The notes below the pieces were generated by a model. It searched no databases. It was not told where the DNA came from and saw only the letters and a program-made list of their open reading frames with translations. Of a stretch of DNA of 64,000 bases, positions 10,166 through 18,924 are shown piece by piece. The translations under genes and the position numbers were made by a program. The stretch's first letter is position 1, and every line of letters starts with the position of its first letter. The stretch is taken from contig NZ_RJVA01000015.1 in assembly GCF_003751385.1 (NCBI RefSeq), positions 1-64,000 on the forward strand. Direction: 5' to 3'. This DNA comes from Desulfosoma caldarium. Its GTDB lineage: Bacteria; Desulfobacterota; Syntrophobacteria; Syntrophobacterales; DSM-9756.

Positions 10166-10215
10166 CCAAAGGAAGGAGGACTTTTATGTATTCTCCTTTG
10201 CGGACAACGGGTTAG
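9178..10215 (+). CDS. IS481-family DDE transposase
   Basis: 345 residues. N-terminal helix-turn-helix (about 15-55: ALATQYGITRATVRKWKHR) followed by an rve integrase core with the DDE triad: Asp in FVHVDVKYLP (about residue 145), Asp in VLTDNGKEF (about 206), Glu in NGMVERFNGR (about 262). The frame is intact. The last ~17 codons lie beyond the right inverted repeat in host DNA, so the native C-terminus would differ in another location. An alternative start is the ATG at 9190. Confidence 0.93.
   Translation: MEVIMLVRIHKRARTTPAIRKEIQQSTLSERALATQYGITRATVRKWKHRDSCEDRPTMPKTLHTTLSAIQERVVVELRTTLLLPLDDLLAVTREFINPKVSRSGLHRCLRRHGVANLKELIPQEQGPNKAVTKSFKDYEPGFVHVDVKYLPQMPDETARKYLFVAIDRATRWVFFEIKADKSAASASSFLKNLVKKAPFKIVKVLTDNGKEFTDRFCATGSRRPTGNHLFDQLCAQYNIQHRLIKPNHPQTNGMVERFNGRIHEVLSQTRFHTAAQLKEALTHYRRLYNHHIPQKNLGHITPIQALKNWQQKRPQLFVKSVHDFSGPDTKGRRTFMYSPLRTTG
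10166..10171 (+). repeat. 6-bp target-site duplication, right copy
   Basis: CCAAAG immediately right of the IS481-type element, matching 9083-9088. Confidence 0.9.
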
Positions 10216-10526
10216 GGTTACATGAGGAAAACAGTGAAAGGTTTTCTGAGCCTTTCGAGAGAAGAATGAATTCAAAGGGGATAACCGCGATGCGCATGGG
10301 GCTGGCGATTGTCCAGGAGATGCTGAAGCGGCACGGGGGCCGGATCTGGATGGACCCGAACACACAAAAGGGCGTCAGGTTCTATCTCTCCACCTCCACA
10401 GACCCGAAACCGGACCCGCCGGAACTGCCTATTCCAGAAGACGCCTAAAATTACCTGCCTGTGTCACGCCCTAGTACCACAGCGGTGTTTCTGGAAAATG
10501 GCATCACGGCAACCAGAGGCTTTAAC

Positions 10527-13265
10527 ATGAAGGAAGATACAAAATATTTGCACAGGCACAGACTCTCCGATCTGAGATGGCATTCTCTTGAAGCGGAAGC
10601 GGTTTACAAAAAGCTTCAGAGTCGGCCGGAAGGGCTGGATGACGAGGAGGCAGCCGATCGGCTGCGGTTTTACGGTCCGAATACCCTCCCCCTGAAAGAG
10701 CCCCCGGGCATCTGGACGATTCTGCTGCACCAGGTACTCAATCCGTTGATTTTTATTCTCCTGGCTGCTGCTGTTGCATCCGTGGCCATCGGTGAGGCCA
10801 CCGATGCCATATTCATCCTGGTGGTCATCGCCTTGAACAGCGGTTTAGGCGCATACCAGGAGTATCAGGCCGAAAGGAGCGCGGCCAGTCTGCAGCGTCT
10901 GCTCAAATTCAAGGCGAGGGTGCGGCGAAGCGGCAGGGAAAACGAGATCCCTTCGGAAGAGGTGGTCCCCGGCGACATCGTGCTGCTGGAGTCGGGAAAT
11001 AAGGTCCCGGCTGATCTGCGTCTCGTTGAGATCCATGGTCTTGCAGCGGACGAAAGCTTTTTGACCGGCGAATCCATGGCGGTTGAAAAGCAAATAGGGC
11101 GTCTCCCTGAAGAGACCCGCGTCAGTGATCGGAGGAATATGGTCTTTGCCGGATCGACCATTACCAATGGAAGAGGCGCTGGAATTGTTGTCGGGACCGG
11201 GATGGAAACGCAGGTAGGCATCATTGCCGAGACCGTCAGCCAGTCGGAAGGCGGGAAGCCCCCTCTGGTGTTGCGGATGGAAAGATTCGCAAAACATGTC
11301 AGCATCCTGGTGTTGTTCATCAGCGTAGGGCTGGTGTTCCTCCTTCGGTTCCAGGGCTATGATGCCGCGGCCATTTTCTTCTTCGTGGTCGCCCTGGCGG
11401 TTTCAGCCATCCCCGAGGGACTGCCGGTGGCTCTGACCGTGGCCCTATCGATTGCCACCAAACGGATGTCCGGCCGCAACGTGATCGTCCGCAAACTAAC
11501 CGCCGTGGAGAGCCTTGGAAGCTGTACCATGATCGCCAGCGACAAAACCGGCACCCTGACCGTCAACCAGCAGACCGCCCGCCGGATTGTCCTTGCGGAT
11601 GGTAGGGCATTTGCCGTTTCAGGGGAGGGCTATATCGGCGAAGGAAAGGTTACGGCCGCTGAGGAAGCCGGAGCCCCCGGGAGCGCGCGGGATCGGCTGG
11701 AGAGGCTGGCCCGACTGGCGATCCTGGCCAATGAAGCCTCACTCGTCAAAGAAGATGGGGGCTGGAAGTATTATGGCGACGCCATGGACGTGGCCTTTCT
11801 TGCTTTGGGATATAAGCTGGGAATGGATCCTGCGGAAGTGAAACAGGGGGTCGACCTCAAGGGTGTAATCCCGTATGAATCGGAGCGGAAGTTCTCAGCG
11901 GCCTTCTACGAAAAGGATGGCGCAAGGCGTGTGGCAGCCAAGGGTGCGGTGGAAACGATCCTGGATTTCTGCACGCGGATGGATCAAGACGGTGACCCTA
12001 CAGCGCTCGACCGTGAGGTCATCGAGCAAGAGGCCGAGGCGATGGCGGAAGAAGGGATGCGCGTGCTGGCGGTGGCCGGAGGGGAAGCCTCCGCAGCCTC
12101 AGCCGACAAGGGCGATGCCGACACGGTCCTTTCCGGACTCGTTTTTCATGGTCTTGTGGGGTTTATCGACCCACTGCGGCCCGAGGCGGCCGAGTCGGTC
12201 ATTAAATGCAAAGATGCGGGCATTCAGGTCATCATGATTACCGGTGACCACCCCTCTACGGCCGGGGCCATTGCCAGGGAACTGGGCCTCTCCGACGTGG
12301 ATGAGGTGCCGGTGACCGGAAGTCAGTTGACGGAAGCTGGCACCCCGGACAGCCCTGCATTTCAAAAGTTGGTCTCATCGACCCATGTGTTTGCCAGGGT
12401 GTCACCCGCTCAAAAGCTTGAGATCGTGGATGTGTTAATTCGTCGCGGGGAGTTCGTGGCGGTAACCGGCGATGGGGTCAACGACGCCCCCGCGCTCAGA
12501 AGGGCCAATATTGGCGTGGCCATGGGTTCGGGAACGGATGTGGCTAAAGAGGTGGCTTCGATGATCGTTACCGACGACAACTTTGCCTCCATTGTCGCAG
12601 GCGTTGAAGAGGGACGGTTTGCCTATGACAATGTGCGTAAGGTCATATATCTCCTCATTTCCACCGGTGCGGCGGAAGTGTTGATGTTTCTCGGGGCGAT
12701 CCTTGCCGGCCTCCCCATTCCACTGCTGGCTGTGCAACTGCTGTGGCTCAACCTGGTCACCAACGGAATCCAGGATGTGGCCCTCGCCTTTGAGGGGGGA
12801 GAGCCGGGCGCCATGAAGCGAAAGCCCCGGCGACCCGATGAGAGGATCTTCGATTCCCAGATGATCGGACAGACCCTTGTTTCAGGCCTGACTATCGGCG
12901 CCATGGCCTTTGGATTTTGGTACTGGATGATAAACGCCCAAGGCATGGACGAAGCCCCGGCCCGAAACATGGTTCTGCTCCTAATGGTCTTGTTGCAGAA
13001 CGTGCATGTGTTCAACTGCCGCTCCGAAACGGAATCCGCCTTCCGGACCCCCCTGCGTCGGAATGTCATCCTCATCTTCGGGGTAGCGGCTGCCCAGGGC
13101 ATCCATATTCTGAGCATGTTCGCACCCTTCATGCAGACCATCCTGGGGACTGAACCGATCGTGTTTACCCAGTGGCTCTCGGTCCTGTTGCTGGCGTTGA
13201 GTGTCCTGGCGGTCATGGAGGCGTTCAAATGGGTAATCAGGCATAGGAGGAAGTTTGCGTCTTAG
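10527..13265 (+). CDS. P2-type cation-transporting ATPase (calcium-type)
   Basis: About 912 residues from the ATG at 10527, preferred over the upstream GTG at 10461 because AGAGG lies just ahead. It moves cations across the cytoplasmic membrane at the cost of ATP. Visible features: N-terminal cation-ATPase domain, actuator loop with TGES (about residue 178), membrane helix 4 motif PEGLP (about 294, typical of P2A calcium pumps), phosphorylation site DKTGTLT (Asp339), hinge GDGVNDAP (about 647) and a C-terminal bundle of about six helices. There is no heavy-metal CPx motif or N-terminal metal domain. Substrate is most likely Ca2+, but Na+ or Mn2+ cannot be excluded. It sits just after the disrupted sensor kinase, which may once have regulated it. 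Confidence 0.92.
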   Translation: MKEDTKYLHRHRLSDLRWHSLEAEAVYKKLQSRPEGLDDEEAADRLRFYGPNTLPLKEPPGIWTILLHQVLNPLIFILLAAAVASVAIGEATDAIFILVVIALNSGLGAYQEYQAERSAASLQRLLKFKARVRRSGRENEIPSEEVVPGDIVLLESGNKVPADLRLVEIHGLAADESFLTGESMAVEKQIGRLPEETRVSDRRNMVFAGSTITNGRGAGIVVGTGMETQVGIIAETVSQSEGGKPPLVLRMERFAKHVSILVLFISVGLVFLLRFQGYDAAAIFFFVVALAVSAIPEGLPVALTVALSIATKRMSGRNVIVRKLTAVESLGSCTMIASDKTGTLTVNQQTARRIVLADGRAFAVSGEGYIGEGKVTAAEEAGAPGSARDRLERLARLAILANEASLVKEDGGWKYYGDAMDVAFLALGYKLGMDPAEVKQGVDLKGVIPYESERKFSAAFYEKDGARRVAAKGAVETILDFCTRMDQDGDPTALDREVIEQEAEAMAEEGMRVLAVAGGEASAASADKGDADTVLSGLVFHGLVGFIDPLRPEAAESVIKCKDAGIQVIMITGDHPSTAGAIARELGLSDVDEVPVTGSQLTEAGTPDSPAFQKLVSSTHVFARVSPAQKLEIVDVLIRRGEFVAVTGDGVNDAPALRRANIGVAMGSGTDVAKEVASMIVTDDNFASIVAGVEEGRFAYDNVRKVIYLLISTGAAEVLMFLGAILAGLPIPLLAVQLLWLNLVTNGIQDVALAFEGGEPGAMKRKPRRPDERIFDSQMIGQTLVSGLTIGAMAFGFWYWMINAQGMDEAPARNMVLLLMVLLQNVHVFNCRSETESAFRTPLRRNVILIFGVAAAQGIHILSMFAPFMQTILGTEPIVFTQWLSVLLLALSVLAVMEAFKWVIRHRRKFAS

Positions 13266-13453
13266 CCGAGCTGTTTGATTAGGAGGGTTTTCCCAATTCC
13301 CCATTCATTCGGCGTCGGTATGGCCGTTGCCGGCCCCCTGAGAATCCGCACCAACCGCCGCATCCAGCACACTCAGCCTGCCCCCGTCCAAGCTTCCTGT
13401 GGGCGCGGCTATAGTGACCCCGCACTGGACTGGACCAGCCATAAGCCGTCGAT

Positions 13454-14480
13454 TTGGTCAGCAAAAGGGGGTGTGTGCTGGAGGAAAGAGTGGTTAAGCC
13501 AGTTCGACAGCAAAGATGGACGGCCAGTCGTCAAAGGGAGATCGTGCTAGAAATTCTCAAAGGCCACATAACCATCGTGGATGTGGCACGTGAGCACGAT
13601 GTCAAACAGAGCGAGATCCGGCAATGGATCGATACCTTCATTGCCTTCGGGACGCAGGCCCTCAAGGTCCATCCGAAATCCGTGGAAGCGGTCGAGCAGA
13701 AGGAGCTGAAGCAGCACCGTGAAAGGATCGGGGAAATGGTGCTGCAGATCGAGGTTTTAAAAAAAGCCGAGGCTATTCTCAGCGAGGAAGAGAGCCCGTT
13801 TTACGATTGAAAAGGGAGCGAGAGGCCCAGGGCCATAAAGTGATTTTGCGCAAGGTCGCTGAGTGGGTGGGGGTTTGTGGGTCGACGGTGAACGACAAGC
13901 CTCGAAGGTGCAAGCCGGCGGGAGGTGATCGTGGATGGAACAGGCCATCTATCAGCTAATCCGGCGTTGTCCCTGCTATGGCTATCAAAGGATCACTGTC
14001 AAGATTTGCCGGCTTATGGGTTTGATTGTCAACAAGAAAAAGGCCCATGGAATCATGCCGCGCCATGGTTGGACCATGTCTCCTCATCATCTATGACCCA
14101 CTGTTTCTGCTCGGATTCCTGGTGATGTCATCTGCTTGCGGTGATCGACTGTTGGAACCGGGAGGTTGTGGGTTATCGCATCGGCCGGCGACAAAATGCC
14201 AAGGTGGCGAAAAGGGGCTTTGGAAGATCATTTGCCGGCTTAACAGAATCAGGCCGCCTCCCGGGGGCTTGCCCTGAGAAGTGACAACGGGCTCGCCTTC
14301 ACGTCGAAACGTTATCTCAAGCTGGTGCGTGCTTGGGATCTGCGCCCTGAAGACATCACCCCTGGGATGATTGAGCGGTTCCTGGGGCCGTTATTGCCAT
14401 CCATTCCTTCCGACGCTAAGTCTTATCAACCGCGGCTCGAAAAAGCGCGCCATAACGGCATCCAACGAAGTGAATTACTG
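13454..14480 (+). pseudogene. IS3-family element remnant (orfA intact, orfB degenerate)
   Basis: orfA (13454-13810) is open and encodes a helix-turn-helix protein (TASRQREIVLEILKGHIT, VDVAREHDVKQSEIRQW) with a C-terminal leucine-rich coil. orfB starts about 13811 and shows IS2-like motifs, AIYQLIRRCPCYGYQRI and MGLIVNKKKAHGIM, then TVIDCWNREVVGY in a second frame and LRSDNGLAFTSKRYLKLVRA in a third. Stops and frameshifts follow each block, so the DDE enzyme is dead. I could not define inverted repeats. Confidence 0.75.
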
Positions 14481-14574
14481 CGCATGAATCCCTACGGCAA
14501 GAATGTTTTCCGCTGCGCTGTCTTCATCGGAACACGCCAGGCAACTCGTTAGCACCTGGTACACCCCGCTTGCG

Positions 14575-15080
14575 TCACACACCGCTTCTTGTGGACGTAT
14601 TGTCACTCTCGTGAAAAAGGTTATCAGCCCCGCCGTCCGCTCGATCATGTTGCGTCCGCACGATCCAGAACGATCGCAACGGCGTCTCCCCCACGAAAGC
14701 ATCTACATACGGCTTGATATCCCGCAAAGGCGTACCGTCGAGCATACCAACATAGACCACGTGCAACACATTCCCTTCTATCCGCTCCAGCACAACCACT
14801 GAAATACCAATGGCATTCGGCCTCCTCGGAGCCCGCGTGGCAAACACACCCCGCTCGACGGTGTCCGGATATGGCAACACCTTGAGCCGATAACCCTCGC
14901 TTCGGTGCAGATGGTAGACCAGCGTGATATGCTAAAATCCGCCCATGTCAGCCAGACCCTCGGCATACTACTTCTCGACGACCACCCGCCCTTTGCTTAC
15001 GTATGCGTACTTCGGCTGGATAGGCGTATCCTTGGGCACTGTGAAAGGCGTGTGAATAGCCACGACGGGATTGTATACAA
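14575..15080 (-). pseudogene. trmO: TrmO/TsaA tRNA methyltransferase, broken
   Basis: Leftwards from about 15077 the translation reads AIHTPFTVPKDTPIQPKYAY, then two in-frame TAG stops (near 14970 and 14932) flank YAEGLADMGGF, followed by HITLVYHLHRSEGYRLKV, GVFATRAPRRPNAIGISVV and MLDGTPLRDIKPYV. This matches TrmO, which N6-methylates t6A37 of threonine tRNAs using SAM. The C-terminal part departs from the family after the DIKPYV motif. Two nonsense codons and the altered tail make it a pseudogene. No start codon is clear. Confidence 0.8.
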
Positions 15081-15450
15081 TTGACTCCAAACCACCTCTA
15101 GGGCAGATCGACCCTGTCAAGTATATGTCCGACCGCCGCTCACGTCAACGAGGCAATACGAATTGCAACCCCGCATGTGCCGGCGAAAATGTCGGTTTGG
15201 CAATAGCTTACTGCAGTCGTCGCATGTGTTTTCCTGCTGACATTTGCAAAATTTGCCGATACGATTGGGATATAGAAACACGTATCCCAGGTGGTTTTTG
15301 TCAATGTTTGGCTTTGTCTGTCAAATCTTTGAAAAAAGCTGATGCAGGGAATCGTCGCGCCATAGTTCGCACGAACGTGCCCGTCTTTCCATCGTCGACC
15401 ACGGGTGCGGCGTGTGGCAAAAATGCAGGCGAGCACGACCGGAGAGTAGA

Positions 15451-15726
15451 ATGAATATCTGCGTTGGAAACCTCTCGTACGATACGACTGAGGCGTCGCT
15501 CCGCCAGGCCTTCGAGGTGTGTGGCGAGGTTACGAGTGTCAACGTGATCACGGACAGGTACAGCGGAAAACCGAGAGGGTTTACCTTTGTGGAAATGTCC
15601 AACCGTGACGAAGCTATGGCCACCATTGCCGAACTCAACGGCAAGGAAGTCGATGACCGGACATTAAACGTCAACGAGGCTCGCCCCGCCGGTGGCGGCG
15701 ATTATCGCAGCGGTCGCTCCTGGTAG
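15451..15726 (+). CDS. RRM-domain RNA-binding protein
   Basis: 91 residues consisting almost entirely of one RNA-recognition motif: RNP2 as ICVGNLSYD at the N-terminus and RNP1 as RGFTFVEM in the middle, then a short Gly/Arg/Ser tail (GGGDYRSGRSW). Such single-RRM proteins bind single-stranded RNA and are often cold- or stress-responsive; no target can be read here. The ATG at 15451 follows GGAG. It is intact although flanked by pseudogenes on both sides. Confidence 0.9.
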   Translation: MNICVGNLSYDTTEASLRQAFEVCGEVTSVNVITDRYSGKPRGFTFVEMSNRDEAMATIAELNGKEVDDRTLNVNEARPAGGGDYRSGRSW

Positions 15727-15739
15727 GGAGATCCAGAAC

Positions 15740-16070
15740 AACAGCCTTACCAGACCTATCCAGATTACCTCAAAAGACTGACGTTGCGTCCGTCTCTTTG
15801 CTTTTGATCCATAACCATCCCTTGCTGCCCGCATCCCCAAAACCCATACAAGCTCAATCTGCACCTGGCACTGCCAATCGGATCCGAGGACTGCCACCAG
15901 CGCCTTCTTTCCGCTGTCCCGCCAGATCACTATCACGCGACAGTGTTTAGCGGCAGCACAGGTGTCAAAGCTCTCCAGGGAGGGAGGCATGAGGAAGTCA
16001 AGGAGAGGGCGCGGACAAACATTGCCACAATCAAGGCCCGTGCCGCGACACGATTCTGCCGACGAGATCA
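15740..16070 (-). pseudogene. Possible transposase remnant
   Basis: A minus-strand frame contains HCRVIVIWRDSGKKALVAVL, then GSDWQCQVQIELVW, faintly like the RVxVVW..STDL..EEI segment of IS4/IS701-type transposases. The match is weak and there is no start or terminus. Otherwise this gap shows nothing I can support. Confidence 0.25.
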
Positions 16071-16139
16071 ACAGCGCTTAGGATTCGCTTGAGCAGAAAG
16101 TAGACACTGACCGTTCCGGCCTCCCCCCTCTTCCTGACC

Positions 16140-16640
16140 CTCATCTCAAATCTCGCTGATGCTGTCTTTGCCCATGACCTTGATGGCAACTTCATCATGG
16201 TCAACAAGGCAGCGTGCCAAAGTGTGGGCTGCACTGAGGACGAACTGCTTCCCATGCCCGTGGCAGACATTGGCGGCACCGACAGCCTCCCGCCGGTTGA
16301 TCGGCGCACGTTCTCGCTGGCCCTCAAGCCGAAAGAAAAGACCTAGTTTCGCGCAACACGCCGGCGGCGGGACGGCAGCGAATACCCGGCCGAGCGACAT
16401 CTCAACCGCATTGGAATCAATGGCCGCCCTGTCATCCTTGGGGTCACAAGAAACCTGACCGATCTCGTCCGTGCACAGTACTGTTACCGTGAAAGCCAAC
16501 GGATGCTGGAGCAAAGCCAGCGCATCGCCCACATGGGCTGCCTTCGACGAGACCCGAGAACCAACGAGGTCACCTGCTCGGGCGAGCTGTGTCCAGTTAG
16601 CGGCTGTGATCTGTGTCAGATTGTTCTGAACGTCGACAAT
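16140..16640 (+). pseudogene. PAS sensor-protein fragment
   Basis: One frame reads LISNLADAVFAHDLDGNF, then IMVNKAACQSVGCTEDELL (PAS core), a TAG at about 16345, then RRRDGSEYPAERHLNRIGIN and GVTRNLTDLVRA (PAS-associated C-terminal motif), then the start of a second PAS (MLEQSQRIAHMGC, TNEVTCSGELC). No kinase or cyclase domain remains. It runs into the 3' end of the antiporter gene on the other strand. Confidence 0.65.
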
Positions 16641-16693
16641 GTAGCCCGCCTCATGCATCTGCATAATCGCGATCTGGTCTGGTCCAGCCCACG

Positions 16694-18847
16694 CTACAAC
16701 GGCTCCCTTGCCTTCAGATTCCTGATGGCCCGGCTCTTGCCGATGACAATCAGGCAATCTCCGCCCATCACTCTGTCCGCGGGACTGATATTGGTCATCT
16801 GCTTCTCGCCTCTGCGGATCCCAACCAGCGTGACACCATATTGCTGACGGAAACGGAGATCGGCCAGTGACTGTCCGAAAATCTTCGAATCCCTTGACAC
16901 TTTGATCTCCGCAATCTCAAACCGATCCTGATCCTCTGCGGTCTTCTGCGCCCGTAACTCATTGATGCACTTCTCCGCCTCCTTCAGTTCATCCGGTGAG
17001 CCCATCAAGACCAAACGGTCAGCGGGAAAAATCCTGAAATCCGGCTCCGGCTCGTAATAAACTTGACCGCCACGACTGACGGCAATGACCGAAACTCCTC
17101 TGAAGGACAGTGGAATGTCTCTCAGGGTCTGGCCGGCAGCATAAGCATCTGACCGAACGCGCACTTCAACAAACGATATGGGCCAGTCGACCTGCTTCGG
17201 CAGGAAGTCCAGGGCAGTCGTCAGGGCATCGGCGGCCTGTTCCGTAGCATCCTTGAATGGCCGAAACACCAAATGCGCACCTGCTCGTTCGAAATCCCGC
17301 GCCTCGGAGTCGTCCCTCGCCGTCAGTGCCACCTTACCCTGATAACGGTTCTCCTTTAGAGTACTGATCAGCGCCAGATTCATCTCTCTGGAGCGGACGG
17401 CGCTGATCACCCAACGCGCCCTGTTCAAGGGAAGGTGTTCGTGCATCTCCGGATCGGCCATATCTCCATAAACGACCGGAACACCGCGTGCTCGCCATCT
17501 CTCCAGAACGCCGGGATCAAAATCAACCGCCAATACACTCTTGCCTCGCCGCAAAAGATATTCTGCAAGCCCGCTCCCGTAGTTGCCCAGACCAACAAGA
17601 ATCACGTCGAGCGCCTCGGCGTCTACCGCGGTGTCGATGGCCGCCTCCCGAATTGGGTCCCGCCGTTCGAACAGCCGCAGAGGACCCGAAAGGATATGAT
17701 AAAGCTGACCGGAGTAGAGGATCATGTAAGTGGAAACGAAGATGGTCACAACTCCCACGAGCGTTATCAGCCCGACGGTTTCATTCGTAATGTGACCGAT
17801 ACTCAGTCCCAACGCCGCAACAATCAGCGAGAACTCACTGATCTGGGCCACCGTGAGCCCGGCAAGGAAGCTAGTCCGCCGACGATAACCCATAAGCCCC
17901 ATGATGACCAGCACGATGAGCGGGTTGCCGATCAGGACAAACAGCGAGAACGTTAGCGAGGCACCAAGCTGGGAGCCGGCGGCGGACCAGTCCAGTCGCG
18001 CTCCGAGATCGATAAAGAAGAACAACAGCAGAAAGTCCCGGAGACTCGTCAATCGGGCTCCGATCAACTCCCGGTAGTCTGTCGACGCCAGCGAAACGCC
18101 GGCCAGAAACGCACCCACTTCTTTACTAAATCCAAGAAGCTCACTCCCCGCACCGAGAACAACCGCCCACGCAATTGCAAACAGCGTCAGCATCTCCGGA
18201 GAGTGCGCAAGCCTCCTGCAGATGTATGGCAACACGTACTTCATCAACAGCGCGACAACCCCGAGAAATCCAACGCCCTTCGCCCCGATCAACAGAGCCG
18301 AGCCCAGTGCCCCCCCGGGATCGGTGGCTGCTGAGCCGAAAGTCGTCAGAGCCACCAGCGCCAGAATCGCAGCAATGTCCTGGACGATCAGAAAGCCGAT
18401 CGCGATCTGACCGTGGAGCGAATCTATCTCCCTCTTGTCTGACAGGAGCTTAACGATGATGATCGTGCTGGAAAACGTCAGGGCAACCGCTACATAGGCA
18501 GCGCTCAGATACGTCATGCCGAATGCAAGTGCGATCAGAAAACCAATGATCGACGTGAAAATAATCTGTCCCAGACCTGTCGCCAGAGCAACCGGGCCGG
18601 TTGTGCGGATCAGGTGCAAATCGAGCTTGAGACCGACGATGAACAGTAGGAGCGCTATGCCTATATGAGCCAGCAGCTCGATCTGCTCGTAACTGTGTAT
18701 GATGCCAAAAAACGAAGGACCGGCCAAAATACCGGTCGCAAGAAACATGATTATCAGAGGCTGCCGCAGCTTCTGGCCGATCATTCCTAGCAGCGTTGCA
18801 AGACCCAGAATTGCGGCAATCTCCACAAAGCTGTTCTCACCGGTCAT
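16694..18847 (-). CDS. CPA2/KefB-type cation:proton antiporter with RCK domains
   Basis: 717 residues. Residues 1-390 form an Na+/H+-exchanger-type membrane domain with about 12 helices, including FIVGLKLDL and the SSTIIIVKLL / QDIAAILALV helices typical of KefB/KefC. After a short linker comes a TrkA-N (RCK-N) Rossmann domain (about 415-530; VILVGLGNYGSGLAEYLL, LAVDFDP), then two TrkA-C (RCK-C) segments (about 545-625 and 635-715). Exchanges K+ or Na+ for H+ under nucleotide gating. The double RCK-C end is longer than KefB (about 600 residues). The start is the ATG at 18847 after GGAG. Intact and single. Confidence 0.9.
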   Translation of the reverse strand: MTGENSFVEIAAILGLATLLGMIGQKLRQPLIIMFLATGILAGPSFFGIIHSYEQIELLAHIGIALLLFIVGLKLDLHLIRTTGPVALATGLGQIIFTSIIGFLIALAFGMTYLSAAYVAVALTFSSTIIIVKLLSDKREIDSLHGQIAIGFLIVQDIAAILALVALTTFGSAATDPGGALGSALLIGAKGVGFLGVVALLMKYVLPYICRRLAHSPEMLTLFAIAWAVVLGAGSELLGFSKEVGAFLAGVSLASTDYRELIGARLTSLRDFLLLFFFIDLGARLDWSAAGSQLGASLTFSLFVLIGNPLIVLVIMGLMGYRRRTSFLAGLTVAQISEFSLIVAALGLSIGHITNETVGLITLVGVVTIFVSTYMILYSGQLYHILSGPLRLFERRDPIREAAIDTAVDAEALDVILVGLGNYGSGLAEYLLRRGKSVLAVDFDPGVLERWRARGVPVVYGDMADPEMHEHLPLNRARWVISAVRSREMNLALISTLKENRYQGKVALTARDDSEARDFERAGAHLVFRPFKDATEQAADALTTALDFLPKQVDWPISFVEVRVRSDAYAAGQTLRDIPLSFRGVSVIAVSRGGQVYYEPEPDFRIFPADRLVLMGSPDELKEAEKCINELRAQKTAEDQDRFEIAEIKVSRDSKIFGQSLADLRFRQQYGVTLVGIRRGEKQMTNISPADRVMGGDCLIVIGKSRAIRNLKAREPL

Positions 18848-18924
18848 ATCACTTCACTCCTCCATGTGGAGTTGACATTATGCGTAAAGTTGAACGCTTG
18901 ATCAAGGGCTTACTTATCCATAAA

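Larger units (their letters stand above)
8195..10448 (+). pseudogene. GAF-domain sensor histidine kinase, frameshifted and split by an IS
   Basis: A GAF domain (8240-8600; LVAHHGIDPQGLAKVSIRAG, then VMCVPLITKDRVLGVMNLS) is followed in a second frame by HisKA with the phospho-His motif NSHDLKTPAASL (about 8685-8720), and in a third frame by the HATPase N box NLPNNALKYG (about 9022-9051). The gene is then interrupted by the IS481 element. After it, the same frame resumes: FSFADNGLGL (G1), MRMGLAIVQEML (G2) and GVRFYLS, stopping at 10446. Deleting the element and one target duplication rejoins the frame exactly. Two single-base frameshifts (near 8602 and 8832) are additional damage. The 5' end is ill-defined, probably lost next to the IS1380 remnant. 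It lies 78 bp upstream of the cation ATPase. Confidence 0.85.

Noticed and set aside
16146-16757. 203-codon minus-strand ORF
   Set aside because: It is the shadow of the PAS fragment, which has the recognisable protein sequence on the plus strand.
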